Shown piece by piece: positions 1 through 9,532 of a stretch of 53,518 nucleotides of DNA. The stretch comes from an uncultured Collinsella sp. (GTDB lineage: Bacteria > Actinomycetota > Coriobacteriia > Coriobacteriales > Coriobacteriaceae). The DNA lies in NCBI GenBank assembly GCA_900556415.1, contig USOU01000006.1, positions 1-53,518 on the forward strand. Direction: 5' to 3'. The translations under genes and the position numbers were made by a program. The notes under the pieces are model-generated. The model saw nothing but the letters and a program-made list of their open reading frames with translations, did not search any database and was not told the origin of the DNA. Numbering within the stretch: the stretch's first letter is position 1; the number at the start of each line of letters is the position of its first letter.

Positions 1-19
1 AAAGCACTTAATGTGCTTT
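1..19. terminator. small perfect hairpin at window edge
   Basis: Arms AAAGCAC and GTGCTTT surround a 5-base loop. It is probably the terminator of a gene lying left of the window, since nothing inside the window ends here. The T-tract on the + strand is only the end of the right arm, so this is a weak call. Confidence 0.35.
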
Positions 20-270
20 CCGTCTTGCGCAGGACTGTAGAGCAGCAAACTTAACTCGCCCGGCCCCCGATGGCCCCAGACCGGCGGGATAGACCGGTTC
101 AGATGGGGCTTTGATGCATGGGTGGTCTGTTGTTGTGCAAATGGGTATCATACTGTGGTTACTGCATCGACTCTGCGATGCATTGTTGTACGTGCCCGGC
201 GGTCGGTTTGCCAGAAGCGCCCCGTCGGTTGTTTCAGACCCGTTTCGAAGAAAGGAAACCACACTAACCT
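20..270 (+). promoter_or_regulatory. leader region upstream of rnj
   Basis: No convincing gene is present here. A hairpin with arms TGCATCG (163-169) and CGATGCA (176-182) lies about 90 bases before the rnj start. I could not find a good -35/-10 pair. The rnj ribosome binding site is the GAAAGGAA near 250-257, unusually far from the ATG at 271. Confidence 0.35.
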
Positions 271-1941
271 ATGGCAGCTAAAAAATCATCTCCCTTGAAG
301 ATCATCCCGCTCGGCGGCCTTGACGGCATCGGCAAGAACATGACGGTCTTCGAGTGCGGCGACGACATGGTGCTCGTCGACGCTGGCCTCATGTTCCCCG
401 ACGATTCTCAGCCCGGTATCGACCTGGTGCTTCCCGACTACACGTATGTTCTGGAGAACGAGGAGAAACTCCGCGGTATCGTCGTCACCCACGGACACGA
501 GGACCACACCGGCTCTCTTCCGTACCTGCTGCAGGACCTCAACAATAAGGTGCCCATCTTCTCGAGCAAGCTTACGCTCGGCTTTATCGAGGGCAAGCTC
601 TCCGAGTTCCGCATCCGCGCGCCCAAGTTCCGTGAGGTCAAGGGCGGCAGTCACGTCAACCTGGGTGGCATCTCGCTCGACTTCTTCTCGATGACGCACT
701 CCATCCCCGGCGCTCTGGGCGTGTTCATTCGCACCAACCAGGGCACCGTTATGCACACCGGCGACTTTAAGCTCGACCAGACGCCCATCGATGGTGTCAC
801 GCCCGACTATGCCGCCATCAGCCGCTTTGCCAAGCAGGGCATCGACCTGCTGCTGTCCGACTCCACCAACGCCACGGTTCCTGGCTTTACTAAGTCCGAG
901 GCCGAGGTCGGTCCCAGCTTGTTGCATGCCATCAAGAACGCCCCGGGCCGCGTGTTCGTCGCGTCGTTCTCGAGCCATATCCATCGTCTGCAGCAGATCT
1001 GCGACGCCGCACGCAAGTGCGGTCGCAAGGTCGTCGTGACCGGCCGCTCCATGCTCACCAACACCCGCGTGGCGCGCGAGTTGGGTTACCTCAACATCGA
1101 TGACGCCGATATCATCGATGCCTTCGATATCGATAACCTGCCCGACGACAAGATCGTCGTCATGTGCACCGGCTCTCAGGGCGAGCCGCTGTCGGCCCTG
1201 TCCCGCATGGCCAACGGCGAGCACAAGACGCTCTCCATCCACGAGGGCGATACCGTCATCCTGTCCGCTACGCCCGTTCCCGGCAACGAGAAGGCCGTGC
1301 AGCAGGTCGTCAACAGCCTGGCCAAGCTTGGTTGCGACGTGTGGGATAAGAATCGCGCCCTCGTCCATGTCTCGGGCCACGGCAGCCAGGAGGAGCTCAA
1401 GCTTCTGATGGCCATGGCCAAGCCCACCTACTTTATGCCGGTTCACGGCGAGGCCGTGCACCTGCGTGCCCATGCCCAGCTTGCCCGTAAGATGGGCATC
1501 AAGGATGATCACATCTTTATCCTCGATAACGGTGACACGCTCGAGATGCGTGGCGGTATCGTCAAGCGCGGCACGCCCGTCGAGTCCGGCGTCGTCTACG
1601 TCGACGGTCTGCGCATCGGCGATACCGACCCCATCGTCCTGCGCGATCGTCAGAAGCTCGCCAACGACGGTATGGTCACAGCCGTCGCCATCGTCTCGCT
1701 CAAGCACAAGAAGATCGAGGCCATCGAGTTCTCGGGCCGCGGTGTTTCGTTTGCCATCGACGACCAGTTCTCCGAGGATGCTTCCGCGTCCATCATGAAG
1801 ACGATCGAGAAGGGCAAGTTCAGCTTCACCAGCAGCGGTTCCGACGCTATTCGCAAGGCCGTGCGCGACTCGCTCTCCAACTTTATCTGGAGCCGTACGC
1901 GCACTCGCCCGATGATCATCCCGGTCGTCATGGAGGTTTAG
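271..1941 (+). CDS. rnj: ribonuclease J
   Basis: Metallo-beta-lactamase/beta-CASP ribonuclease of 556 residues, the usual length for RNase J. These cytoplasmic enzymes combine endonuclease and 5'-3' exonuclease activity in mRNA decay and rRNA maturation. The zinc motif HGHEDH is at residues 74-79 (H74, H76, D78, H79). Further metal-binding blocks (HTGDFK, then SDSTN) follow, and the late histidine motif PVHGE is present, with an RNase J C-terminal domain after it. The stop at 1939-1941 lies one base before the ftsK start, so the two genes are probably cotranscribed. RNase Y is also encoded in this window, so the organism has both Gram-positive-type decay enzymes. Confidence 0.96.
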   Translation: MAAKKSSPLKIIPLGGLDGIGKNMTVFECGDDMVLVDAGLMFPDDSQPGIDLVLPDYTYVLENEEKLRGIVVTHGHEDHTGSLPYLLQDLNNKVPIFSSKLTLGFIEGKLSEFRIRAPKFREVKGGSHVNLGGISLDFFSMTHSIPGALGVFIRTNQGTVMHTGDFKLDQTPIDGVTPDYAAISRFAKQGIDLLLSDSTNATVPGFTKSEAEVGPSLLHAIKNAPGRVFVASFSSHIHRLQQICDAARKCGRKVVVTGRSMLTNTRVARELGYLNIDDADIIDAFDIDNLPDDKIVVMCTGSQGEPLSALSRMANGEHKTLSIHEGDTVILSATPVPGNEKAVQQVVNSLAKLGCDVWDKNRALVHVSGHGSQEELKLLMAMAKPTYFMPVHGEAVHLRAHAQLARKMGIKDDHIFILDNGDTLEMRGGIVKRGTPVESGVVYVDGLRIGDTDPIVLRDRQKLANDGMVTAVAIVSLKHKKIEAIEFSGRGVSFAIDDQFSEDASASIMKTIEKGKFSFTSSGSDAIRKAVRDSLSNFIWSRTRTRPMIIPVVMEV

Positions 1942-1942
1942 T

Positions 1943-4723
1943 TTGGCGCGCGGATCTGCACAAAACGCCAAAGGCAATAGGGCCAACAACCAACCGGCAT
2001 CTGCTAAGGGTGCCGGTTCCCATCTTCGTGCCAATAAGGGTCACGAGGACGAGTTCGACGATTTCGAACCCTTGGTTGAGCCCTCGGCCAACCGTGATAT
2101 CGCAGGCGTCGTTATCGCCGTTTTGGCCATCGCGTCTTTTATTGCCGTGATTTCGCCGGCGACCGCGCCCGTGACGGCCGCGGTCGCCGGTTTCTACCAC
2201 CTTGGCTTTGGCCTGGGTGCCTATGTGCTGCCGATCGTCATCCTGCTGTTTGCCGCCACGCTCTTTTTGGGTGAGGATTCTCCGCTCAACGTGCGTTCGG
2301 TTGCCGGCGGTGCCGTGGTCTTTGTGGCCGTGGTTTCCATCCTGTCTTTGATGGTGCCGGGCACGAGCGATTCGAGCGCCCTTATGTTTACGCCGCAAAA
2401 CCTTTCTGCCTCGGGCGGCTACATTGGTGCCTTTATCGCCAGTACGCTGCAAAATGCCCTGGGTAAACCCATTGCGATGGTGGTCCTGCTGGGCCTTGTC
2501 GTCGTGGGTTTGGTTATCATCGGCTTTTCGGTTGGCGGCGTTCTGCGCTCCGCCCGTGACCGTGCGGCCGTTTTTGCCGAGCGCCGCCGCGCCGATGTCA
2601 ACGCTAGCCCGTGGGGCGACGACGAGGCCCTTTCGGTTCCCGGTGTCGCTCGTCCGCACCTGAGCATTCTGCGCCAAAAGGGAACTGACGCCGCCGTGAC
2701 TACGGTTATGGGCGATAATGTCGATCCTGTTCTGGACGAAGACGACGAGGACGAGGACCCGTTTGTCGATGTGTCCGAGGCCGTGGAGGCTGAGCACGCC
2801 AAGACGACGCTGCTGCCGCGCCGTCGCGCCAAGAAGGCCAAAGCCGCACCTAAACTCAATACGAGCGAGCCGGATCCGTCTTGGTCCGATAGCGAAATCG
2901 AACTTACCGAGGGCGATGACGAGGACGATGAGGCTCCGCTCGAGTCCGCCAAGACAACCTTGCTGCCGCGTCGCCCAGGCACGCGCGGGCAGGTGACCGG
3001 CCAGCTTTCGATGGAAGACGATCCAGCCGAGATCGATGAGTCCGAGCCGCCGTTTGCCGTGAATCCGGTTTCGGCCGCTCCGCAGATTCCTGATTTCCTC
3101 AAGCATCCCAAGGTTGCCGACGCGTCCGTTGCGAGCGCTACCGAAGCACCGGCAGCCAGCGATGGGGGAGCGGATAAAGCCTTTGCGGATAGCGAGAACG
3201 AAGAAGAGGACGGCCTCAAGCTTCCGCCGCTCGAGATTCTGCATGCCAACCCGCAGTCGGCGTCTTCCGCGTCTTCGGACAAGGAGCTGGAGCAGACCGC
3301 GGAGTCGCTGCAGTCGACCTTGCTTGAGTTTGGCCGAAGCGCCCGCGTGGTCGGCTGGATTGCCGGCCCCACGGTGACGACCTTTAAGCTGCAGCCCGGC
3401 GAGGGCGAGCGCGTGAGCAAGATCTCGAGTCTCGAGGACGATATCGCGCTTTCGCTTGCTGCCCAGTCGGTGCGTATCTTTGCTCCTATTCCCGGTACTT
3501 CGCTTGTGGGTATCGAGATCCCTAACCGCAAACGTCAAAACGTCAATCTGGGCGACGTGCTGCCCTATGTGAAGGGCGGCCCGCTCGAGCTAGCCATCGG
3601 TCGTGATGCCGAGGGTACGCCGGTCGTTGCCGACCTCGCCAAGATGCCCCACCTGCTAATCGCCGGTACTACCGGGTCCGGTAAGTCGGTCATGATTAAC
3701 TCCATCATCACGACCCTGCTCATGCGTGCGCTTCCCGAGGACGTTCGCCTGATCATGGTCGACCCCAAGCGCGTCGAGCTCGCGGGCTACAACGGCTTGC
3801 CGCATCTCTATGTGCCCGTCGTGACCGAGCCCAAGCAGGCCGCAAGCGCCCTGCAGTGGGCCGTTTCCGAGATGGAGCGCCGCCTGAAGGTCTTCGAACG
3901 CCTCAACGTCCGTAAGATTTCGACCTATAACGAAAAGCAGGCCGCCGGCGAGTTTGAGCATTACGATAACCCGCCGCAAAAGATGCCCTACCTGGTCATC
4001 ATCATCGACGAGCTTTCGGACCTGATGATGGTCGCCGGCAAGGATGTCGAGGCTTCGATCGTGCGTATCGCCCAGCTGGGCCGTGCCGCCGGCATCCACC
4101 TTATCGTGGCCACGCAGCGCCCCAGTTCCAACGTGGTGACGGGTCTCATCAAGGCAAATATCACCAACCGTATTGCCTTTAACGTCGCTACGGGTGTCGA
4201 TTCCCGCGTCATCATTGATCAGATGGGTGCCGAAAAGCTCACCGGTCTGGGCGATATGCTGTTCTCGAAGGTTGATTGGGGTAAGCCTCGCCGTATCCAG
4301 GGCTGCTTTGTTTCGGATGACGAGATCAACGAGATCGTCGAGTTCGTCAAATCTCAGAGCGAGCCTGACTACCACGAGGAGATCCTTTCTGCCGTGGCTC
4401 CCGCCTCGATGTCTATGGCGGGCGGTGGCGGTATTGTCCGAACCGGAGTTGCCGAGCCGCAGGATGACGATCCGCTTATCTGGGAAGCCGCCCATATTGT
4501 GGTGGAATCGCAGCTTGGCTCCACATCTGGCCTGCAACGCCGCCTCAAGGTTGGCTATGCGCGCGCCGGGCGTATTATGGACATGCTGGAAGAAAAGGGT
4601 GTCGTCGGCCCGCCCGATGGTTCCAAGCCGCGCGAGGTCCTTCTGGACGAGGAGGGGCTTGCCGCGCTTGAATCCGTCGACGCCGAGATGGCACGTGAAG
4701 ATCGTGAGTTTGGAGGATTCTGA
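1943..4723 (+). CDS. ftsK: DNA translocase FtsK/SpoIIIE
   Basis: Septum-associated, ATP-driven double-stranded DNA pump that clears and aligns the terminus at division; 926 residues. Several N-terminal membrane segments (about 52-200) are followed by a long acidic linker (about 240-440), then the RecA-like motor with Walker A GTTGSGKS near 573-581 and Walker B VIIIDEL near 685-691. A C-terminal winged-helix gamma domain (about 850-926) should read the orienting sequences. The start is TTG at 1943, chosen because GGAGG inside the end of rnj is placed correctly for it. The linker contains AKTTLLPRR twice (residues 286-294 and 336-344). Confidence 0.96.
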   Translation: MARGSAQNAKGNRANNQPASAKGAGSHLRANKGHEDEFDDFEPLVEPSANRDIAGVVIAVLAIASFIAVISPATAPVTAAVAGFYHLGFGLGAYVLPIVILLFAATLFLGEDSPLNVRSVAGGAVVFVAVVSILSLMVPGTSDSSALMFTPQNLSASGGYIGAFIASTLQNALGKPIAMVVLLGLVVVGLVIIGFSVGGVLRSARDRAAVFAERRRADVNASPWGDDEALSVPGVARPHLSILRQKGTDAAVTTVMGDNVDPVLDEDDEDEDPFVDVSEAVEAEHAKTTLLPRRRAKKAKAAPKLNTSEPDPSWSDSEIELTEGDDEDDEAPLESAKTTLLPRRPGTRGQVTGQLSMEDDPAEIDESEPPFAVNPVSAAPQIPDFLKHPKVADASVASATEAPAASDGGADKAFADSENEEEDGLKLPPLEILHANPQSASSASSDKELEQTAESLQSTLLEFGRSARVVGWIAGPTVTTFKLQPGEGERVSKISSLEDDIALSLAAQSVRIFAPIPGTSLVGIEIPNRKRQNVNLGDVLPYVKGGPLELAIGRDAEGTPVVADLAKMPHLLIAGTTGSGKSVMINSIITTLLMRALPEDVRLIMVDPKRVELAGYNGLPHLYVPVVTEPKQAASALQWAVSEMERRLKVFERLNVRKISTYNEKQAAGEFEHYDNPPQKMPYLVIIIDELSDLMMVAGKDVEASIVRIAQLGRAAGIHLIVATQRPSSNVVTGLIKANITNRIAFNVATGVDSRVIIDQMGAEKLTGLGDMLFSKVDWGKPRRIQGCFVSDDEINEIVEFVKSQSEPDYHEEILSAVAPASMSMAGGGGIVRTGVAEPQDDDPLIWEAAHIVVESQLGSTSGLQRRLKVGYARAGRIMDMLEEKGVVGPPDGSKPREVLLDEEGLAALESVDAEMAREDREFGGF

Positions 4724-6243
4724 TGGCTGCACGCTTTGGTGACATGCTGCTCGAGCAGCGTCGCCGAATGGGCCTTTCCATTCAGCAGGTCGCCAACACC
4801 ATCAAAATCAGACCGCAGATCATCGAGTTTTTCGAGACCGGTAACTTTGCGTCGATGCCCCCGCGCGGCTATGCGCAGGGCATGATTTCGAGCTATGCAC
4901 GCTTTTTGGGCCTCAATCCGCGCGAGGTCGTCAATGCCTACTTTGACGAGCTGATGGCATACGAGCGCGAGACGTCGCAGCAGGGTGGTCGTTTTCAGGA
5001 CGCCGCCGGCTATGTCAATTCGCGTTCCTCGGTGGATAACGGGCGCTTCCTGATGGTTCAGGGCGGTCGCTCAACGCGTTATGGTCAGCGTCCGCAGCAG
5101 GCTGGCTATATTACCGAGACGGGGTCCAGTGAGGAAATCCGTTCTCAGCGCGATCGTTTCCGCAGGACGCCTACGCCCGACGATCGTGCGCTTCCCGCTG
5201 CCCGCGGCGTGGCGCGCGATCCCCGTGTCGGCTACGGCGATGGCGGCTATTCCGATCGTGGCTACCGTGGTGTCTCTGCCGGTCGTGCTCGCGGCGGCTA
5301 TGCGGACGCCGATACTACGCAGGTGACGCCGCGTCTCCGCTCGCAGTCGCAACCGTCTGGCCAGCGCTCCTCCGCCCCGCGTTCGGGACAGCGTAACTAC
5401 CAGGGCCGTAGCGAGCTCGCGCCTCGTTCGGGTCAGCGCAATATGCAGCGCCAGGGCGGTTATTGCGGTCGTCCCGACAATGGCCGTGGGCGCATGCCCC
5501 AGGGCAGTGGCCATAGCGGATCCAACCGTGGGCGCGGTGGTGTGCGTGCCCCTCAGAACAACGGACTCGATCCGCGTATCGTCTATGCCGGTATCGGTGT
5601 CGTTGCGCTGCTGCTCATCGTGCTCATTGTGGTCTTGCTGCGCGGCTGCGGCTCTTCGACTCCCGAATCGACGCCCGAGACCCCTGTGGCAACCAAGACG
5701 ACGACCAAGAAGACTTCCAAGAAGACCGAAACGGCCGATGAGGACGAAGATGCCGATGAGGGCACGGACGAGTCGACTGATTCTGAAACCGCTAAGAAGA
5801 CGACCAAGAAGGGCGAAAACGAGGTTACGAAGGTCAAGGTCTCTGTCTCCAAGGGCAAGACCGCGTGGATAGAAGTCAAGGTCGACGGTAAGTCGGTCTA
5901 TGGCGCCCAGGCGACCGGCCCCTTTGAGCAGGAGTACACGCCCGAGTCTTCGATTGAAATCACTACGTCCAAGCCTTCCGACGTCACGGTCACCAAGAAC
6001 GGCGAAAAGGTCCGCTACGATACCAAGACATCGGGCGTGGCGCGTGTGACCATTACCGTCCCCAAGAAGGAGACCACCGACGCCAAGGACGGCGAGGGCT
6101 CCGACGGCACCGATGGCACCGAAAGTGCCGACGGAACCGATGGTACCGACGGCACCGATGCCCAGTCCACGGATGGCACCGATACCGTCACCGACGGTCA
6201 AACGACGACCGATTCTACCGATTATTCGTACGATAGCTACTAG
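4723..6243 (+). CDS. RodZ-like helix-turn-helix membrane protein
   Basis: 506 residues. An N-terminal HTH_25-type domain (about 1-75) precedes a long Arg/Gly/Gln-rich linker (about 90-280) that repeats PRSGQRN. A single transmembrane helix lies near 286-307, then an acidic Lys/Thr stretch, a DUF4115-like beta domain (about 365-450) and a tail of DGTDGT-type repeats. The HTH-TM-DUF4115 order is that of RodZ, which links MreB to the cell envelope. No mreB is visible here, so that role is inferred. The ATG overlaps the ftsK stop (TGATG), implying translational coupling. The linker and tail are low-complexity and likely vary between strains. Confidence 0.82.
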   Translation: MAARFGDMLLEQRRRMGLSIQQVANTIKIRPQIIEFFETGNFASMPPRGYAQGMISSYARFLGLNPREVVNAYFDELMAYERETSQQGGRFQDAAGYVNSRSSVDNGRFLMVQGGRSTRYGQRPQQAGYITETGSSEEIRSQRDRFRRTPTPDDRALPAARGVARDPRVGYGDGGYSDRGYRGVSAGRARGGYADADTTQVTPRLRSQSQPSGQRSSAPRSGQRNYQGRSELAPRSGQRNMQRQGGYCGRPDNGRGRMPQGSGHSGSNRGRGGVRAPQNNGLDPRIVYAGIGVVALLLIVLIVVLLRGCGSSTPESTPETPVATKTTTKKTSKKTETADEDEDADEGTDESTDSETAKKTTKKGENEVTKVKVSVSKGKTAWIEVKVDGKSVYGAQATGPFEQEYTPESSIEITTSKPSDVTVTKNGEKVRYDTKTSGVARVTITVPKKETTDAKDGEGSDGTDGTESADGTDGTDGTDAQSTDGTDTVTDGQTTTDSTDYSYDSY

Positions 6244-6269
6244 ACCGCTCGCAAGCGAAAGGATGAACC

Positions 6270-6767
6270 ATGGCTAAAGATTCCAGCTTTGATGTTGTGT
6301 CCGAGGTCAACATGCAGGAGGTCGACAACGCCTTCCAGCAGACTACGCGCGAAATCTCCCAGCGCTATGACCTTAAGGATTCCGGCGCCACGATCGAGCT
6401 CTCGAAGGGCGACAAGCTCTTTACGATTAACGCTCCGGCCGACTTTGTCTCCAAGCAGATTATCGACGTCCTGAGCTCTAAGCTCATCAAGCGCGGCATC
6501 GACCTCAAGGCTGTCTCTTGGGATGCTCCGCAGGCTGCCTCGGGCAGTACTGTTCGCGTGCTCGGCCATATCGTGGAGGGTATCGACCAGACGACCGCCA
6601 AGAAGATCAACAAGGACGTCAAGGACCAAAAACTCAAGGTTAAGGTAACCATCGAGGCCGATAAACTGCGCGTTTCCTCGGCCTCTAAAGATGCGCTTCA
6701 GGCTGTTATCCAGTTCCTGCGCGACCAGGACTACGGCCAGCCGCTTCAGTTTACCAACTACCGTTAA
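6270..6767 (+). CDS. yajQ: YajQ family (DUF520) nucleotide-binding protein
   Basis: 165 residues, the full family length, with the typical N-terminus SSFDVVSEVNMQEVDNA and the conserved block GIDLKAVSWD. YajQ proteins are small cytoplasmic tandem ferredoxin-like folds. They bind nucleotides, and in some proteobacteria bind cyclic di-GMP and act as transcription co-regulators. The role in actinobacteria is unknown. The binding site GAAAGGA stands 8 bases before the ATG. It lies 26 bases after the RodZ-like gene in the same run. Confidence 0.93.
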   Translation: MAKDSSFDVVSEVNMQEVDNAFQQTTREISQRYDLKDSGATIELSKGDKLFTINAPADFVSKQIIDVLSSKLIKRGIDLKAVSWDAPQAASGSTVRVLGHIVEGIDQTTAKKINKDVKDQKLKVKVTIEADKLRVSSASKDALQAVIQFLRDQDYGQPLQFTNYR

Positions 6768-6793
6768 TTCATTCGAAAGGACCGCTCTCCAAC

Positions 6794-8143
6794 ATGGATA
6801 CACCGTTGGGCTCCGTGCTCTACATCACCCTCGGTTGCGCAAAAAACGAGGTTGATACCGACCGCATGCGCTCGCTGCTGACTGCCGCGGGCTACGAGGA
6901 GGCATTCGATCCGCAGGATGCCGATATCGCCATCGTCAACACGTGCTCGTTCTTGGCCTCCGCAACGTCTGAGAGCATCGAGACCACACTCGAGCTCGCC
7001 AACGAGGTTCAGGACGGCGTTCGCTCCTGTCCCATCGTCATGTGCGGTTGCGTGCCGTCGCGTTACGGCGATGACCTGCCCGACGAGCTGCCCGAGGTCG
7101 CTGCCTTTGTGAAGGCCGACGAAGAGGACGGCATCGTGGCGGTCATTGACGGCGTGCTGGGTATCGAGCGCGAGATTGCCGCCTATATTCCTCAGGTTAA
7201 GCGTACCGTCGAGGGCGCGGTCGCCTACGTGAAGATCTCCGATGGCTGCAATCGCTTCTGCAGCTTCTGCATGATTCCCTACATTCGCGGCCGCTATCAT
7301 TCGCGCAATGCCGAGAGCATCATTTCGGAGGTGCGTGACCTGGTTGCCGGCGGTGTGCGCGAGATCGTGCTGATCGGTCAGGACACGGGTATCTGGGGCA
7401 CCGACTTTGCCGATGAGGACGTCGCCGCGGGCTCGCCGCGCAATCTGGCTCAGCTGTTGCGCGCCGTCGCCGAAGCCGTACGTCCGCACAACGTCTGGGT
7501 GCGCGTGCTCTATCTGCAGCCCGAGGGTATGACCGACGAGCTTATCGAGACCATTCGCGACACGCCCGAGGTATTGCCTTACATCGATATCCCCGTTCAG
7601 CACTGTTCCGCCCGCATCTTGAAGGCCATGCGCCGCTCTGGCTCACGCCAGGAGCTCGAGGATCTGTTCCGCGACCTGCGCAATCGCATCCCTGGTATCG
7701 TGATCCGCTCTACGGCCATGGTCGGCTTCCCGACCGAGACCGACGACGAGTTCCGCGATCTTATCGACTTTATGGATACCGTGGGCTTTGACTACACGAG
7801 CGTCTTTGCCTACTCGCAGGAGGAGGGAAGCCTGGCCGCCAAGATGGAGGGTCAGGTCGACGAGGACGTTAAGCTCGAGCGCGCCCAGGAGGCTATGGAC
7901 CTGGCCGAGTCGCTCGGTTTTGCCGCGACCGCCGCGCACGTGGGCGAGCGCGCCCAGGTGATCGTCGACGGTATCGAGCAGACCGAAGATGGCGCCGAGC
8001 TCATCGGTCACGCCTGGTTCCAGGCCCCTGATTCCGACGGCGCGGTGCACCTGGATGCTAGCGAGGCGTCCGTGGGCGATATTTTGACCGTCGAGTTTAC
8101 CGATAGCTTCTGCTACGAGCTTATCGGTCACGTTGTGGAGTAG
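6794..8143 (+). CDS. rimO: ribosomal protein S12 methylthiotransferase RimO
   Basis: Radical-SAM methylthiotransferase that modifies the conserved aspartate of ribosomal protein S12; 449 residues. The N-terminal UPF0004 domain has its three cluster cysteines in LGCAKNE, NTCSFL and MCGCV. The radical-SAM cluster motif CNRFCSFC gives C152, C156 and C159. A TRAM domain closes the protein. The LGCAKNEVD signature near the start separates RimO from MiaB, which is encoded at 14792. It is 26 bases downstream of yajQ and 9 bases upstream of pgsA. Confidence 0.95.
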   Translation: MDTPLGSVLYITLGCAKNEVDTDRMRSLLTAAGYEEAFDPQDADIAIVNTCSFLASATSESIETTLELANEVQDGVRSCPIVMCGCVPSRYGDDLPDELPEVAAFVKADEEDGIVAVIDGVLGIEREIAAYIPQVKRTVEGAVAYVKISDGCNRFCSFCMIPYIRGRYHSRNAESIISEVRDLVAGGVREIVLIGQDTGIWGTDFADEDVAAGSPRNLAQLLRAVAEAVRPHNVWVRVLYLQPEGMTDELIETIRDTPEVLPYIDIPVQHCSARILKAMRRSGSRQELEDLFRDLRNRIPGIVIRSTAMVGFPTETDDEFRDLIDFMDTVGFDYTSVFAYSQEEGSLAAKMEGQVDEDVKLERAQEAMDLAESLGFAATAAHVGERAQVIVDGIEQTEDGAELIGHAWFQAPDSDGAVHLDASEASVGDILTVEFTDSFCYELIGHVVE

Positions 8144-8152
8144 GAGAGCGTC

Positions 8153-8791
8153 GTGGCTAACGAGAGCAATAAGGAACTGACGAGTGTCTGGACGCCCGCC
8201 AACATCGTGACGTGCGTGCGCATCGTCTTTATTCCGGTCTTTATGATCGTTTCTGCCCTGTCGCATACGACCGTTGCAGGTACAGATTGGAGCACCTTTG
8301 ACGGCCCGCTTGCCGCCGTTGCGTTTATTCTGTACGTCATCTTGTCGTGCACCGATAAGGTCGATGGGTATCTGGCGCGTTCGCGCAACGAGATCACCGA
8401 CTTCGGCAAGTTCTTGGACCCCATCGCCGATAAGCTGCTGGTGTTCTCGGCCCTGCTCCTGTTTTTGGACTTTGGCGCGGTTTCCGTGTGGTCCGTGTTC
8501 ATCATCTTGTTCCGCGAGTTGCTGGTAAGCGCCCTTCGCATGGTCGCGAGCGCTGCCGGCGTGGTCATCGCGGCTGACAAGCTCGGCAAGTATAAGACGG
8601 CGACCACGATGGTCTCCATCTGTGGCTACCTGTGTGTCTTTGCGATGGCGGGCCTTCACCTTGGCCCGGCGACGCTGACGCTCGGTATCTACTCGGTGTC
8701 GCGCTTCCTGTACGTCATCGCTGTCATCCTAACCGTTATTTCGGGCGCTCAGTACTTCTGGAACTGCCGCAAGATTGTCTTTTCGGTCTAG
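8153..8791 (+). CDS. pgsA: CDP-diacylglycerol--glycerol-3-phosphate 3-phosphatidyltransferase
   Basis: Integral membrane enzyme making phosphatidylglycerophosphate, the committed step to phosphatidylglycerol and cardiolipin; 212 residues. The CDP-alcohol phosphotransferase signature is intact: D68, D71, G72, A75, R76, G85, D89 and D93. Several hydrophobic helices follow. The start is GTG at 8153, preceded by GGAGAG. A second family member lies at 27414. This copy, next to rimO and the CinA-type gene, matches the classical PgsA context. Confidence 0.93.
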   Translation: MANESNKELTSVWTPANIVTCVRIVFIPVFMIVSALSHTTVAGTDWSTFDGPLAAVAFILYVILSCTDKVDGYLARSRNEITDFGKFLDPIADKLLVFSALLLFLDFGAVSVWSVFIILFRELLVSALRMVASAAGVVIAADKLGKYKTATTMVSICGYLCVFAMAGLHLGPATLTLGIYSVSRFLYVIAVILTVISGAQYFWNCRKIVFSV

Positions 8792-8803
8792 GTCCTGGTA
8801 GGT

Positions 8804-9334
8804 ATGACGGACTCTTTTGAACAGATTGTCACGCACAATGAGGGGCTGGCGCGCGCTATTGTCGAGCGTGCGGGCGCATTGGGCGTGACGGTATCGACGG
8901 CTGAGTCGTTGACCGCGGGTATGATTGCCTCGACAATTGCCGATATTCCCGGTGCCTCGGCGGTGCTGCGCGGCGGTGCGGTGACGTACTGCGACGAGAT
9001 TAAGCATCGCGTGCTGGGTGTTGAGCAAGAAACGCTCGATCGCTATACCGCGGTTTCGTATCAGACGGCTCGCGAGATGGCTGCCGGCTCGTTGGAGCTG
9101 TACCGGTGTGATATCGCCGTGAGTGCAACGGGATATGCCGGTCCCGGCGGGGGCACCGAGCACGATCCTGCTGGAACGTTCTATATCGGCTGGGCGTATC
9201 GTCCGGCCGATGGAGGAATGACCGTCGTGGATTCCATGCGTTGCTGTTACGAGGGAGATCGTTCGTGTGTTCGTGCCCATGCGGTCACGGAGGCACTGGG
9301 ACGCATGGCCCGCATTCTCGACTCTATGGAATAG
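8804..9334 (+). CDS. pncC: CinA C-terminal-type nicotinamide-nucleotide amidase
   Basis: 176 residues equal to the C-terminal amidase domain of CinA, without the N-terminal molybdopterin-binding-like domain. This domain deamidates NMN to nicotinic acid mononucleotide in NAD recycling. The conserved blocks STAESLTAGMIAS, the Asp-less GGAVTYCDEIKHRVLGV and SATGYAGPGGGTEHDPAGT are all present. It is the last gene of the rnj-ftsK run, and recA follows after a hairpin and its own promoter. The neighbourhood cinA-recA is common in Gram-positive bacteria. Confidence 0.92.
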   Translation: MTDSFEQIVTHNEGLARAIVERAGALGVTVSTAESLTAGMIASTIADIPGASAVLRGGAVTYCDEIKHRVLGVEQETLDRYTAVSYQTAREMAAGSLELYRCDIAVSATGYAGPGGGTEHDPAGTFYIGWAYRPADGGMTVVDSMRCCYEGDRSCVRAHAVTEALGRMARILDSME

Positions 9335-9343
9335 GCGTGTTGT

Positions 9344-9363
9344 AAGGGGCTTTCGGGCCCCTT
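9344..9363 (+). terminator. hairpin after the CinA-type gene
   Basis: Perfect stem AAGGGGC / GCCCCTT with a 6-base loop, 10 bases after the stop. Only a weak T-rich tail follows, so it may be a leaky terminator separating the upstream operon from recA. Confidence 0.5.
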
Positions 9364-9532
9364 AATTGTGGAGATGGGGACCTCTGGCGTTTCGGGAGTC
9401 TGTGCTGGTCGTTGGCCTTTTCTTGCTTGATTTGTTGCTATTGGTTTCTTTGCGGTCAAGCATTTGGTCAGCTTTTGGTCGGCGTTTGGTTGGGTTTTGG
9501 AATGATGGCCTGCATATGATGTATCTGTACGG

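Noticed and set aside
286..2034. 582-codon open frame antisense to rnj
   Set aside because: It is the mirror of a high-GC gene; its composition is rich in Asp, Gly, His and Leu as expected from antisense codons, and it has no domain.
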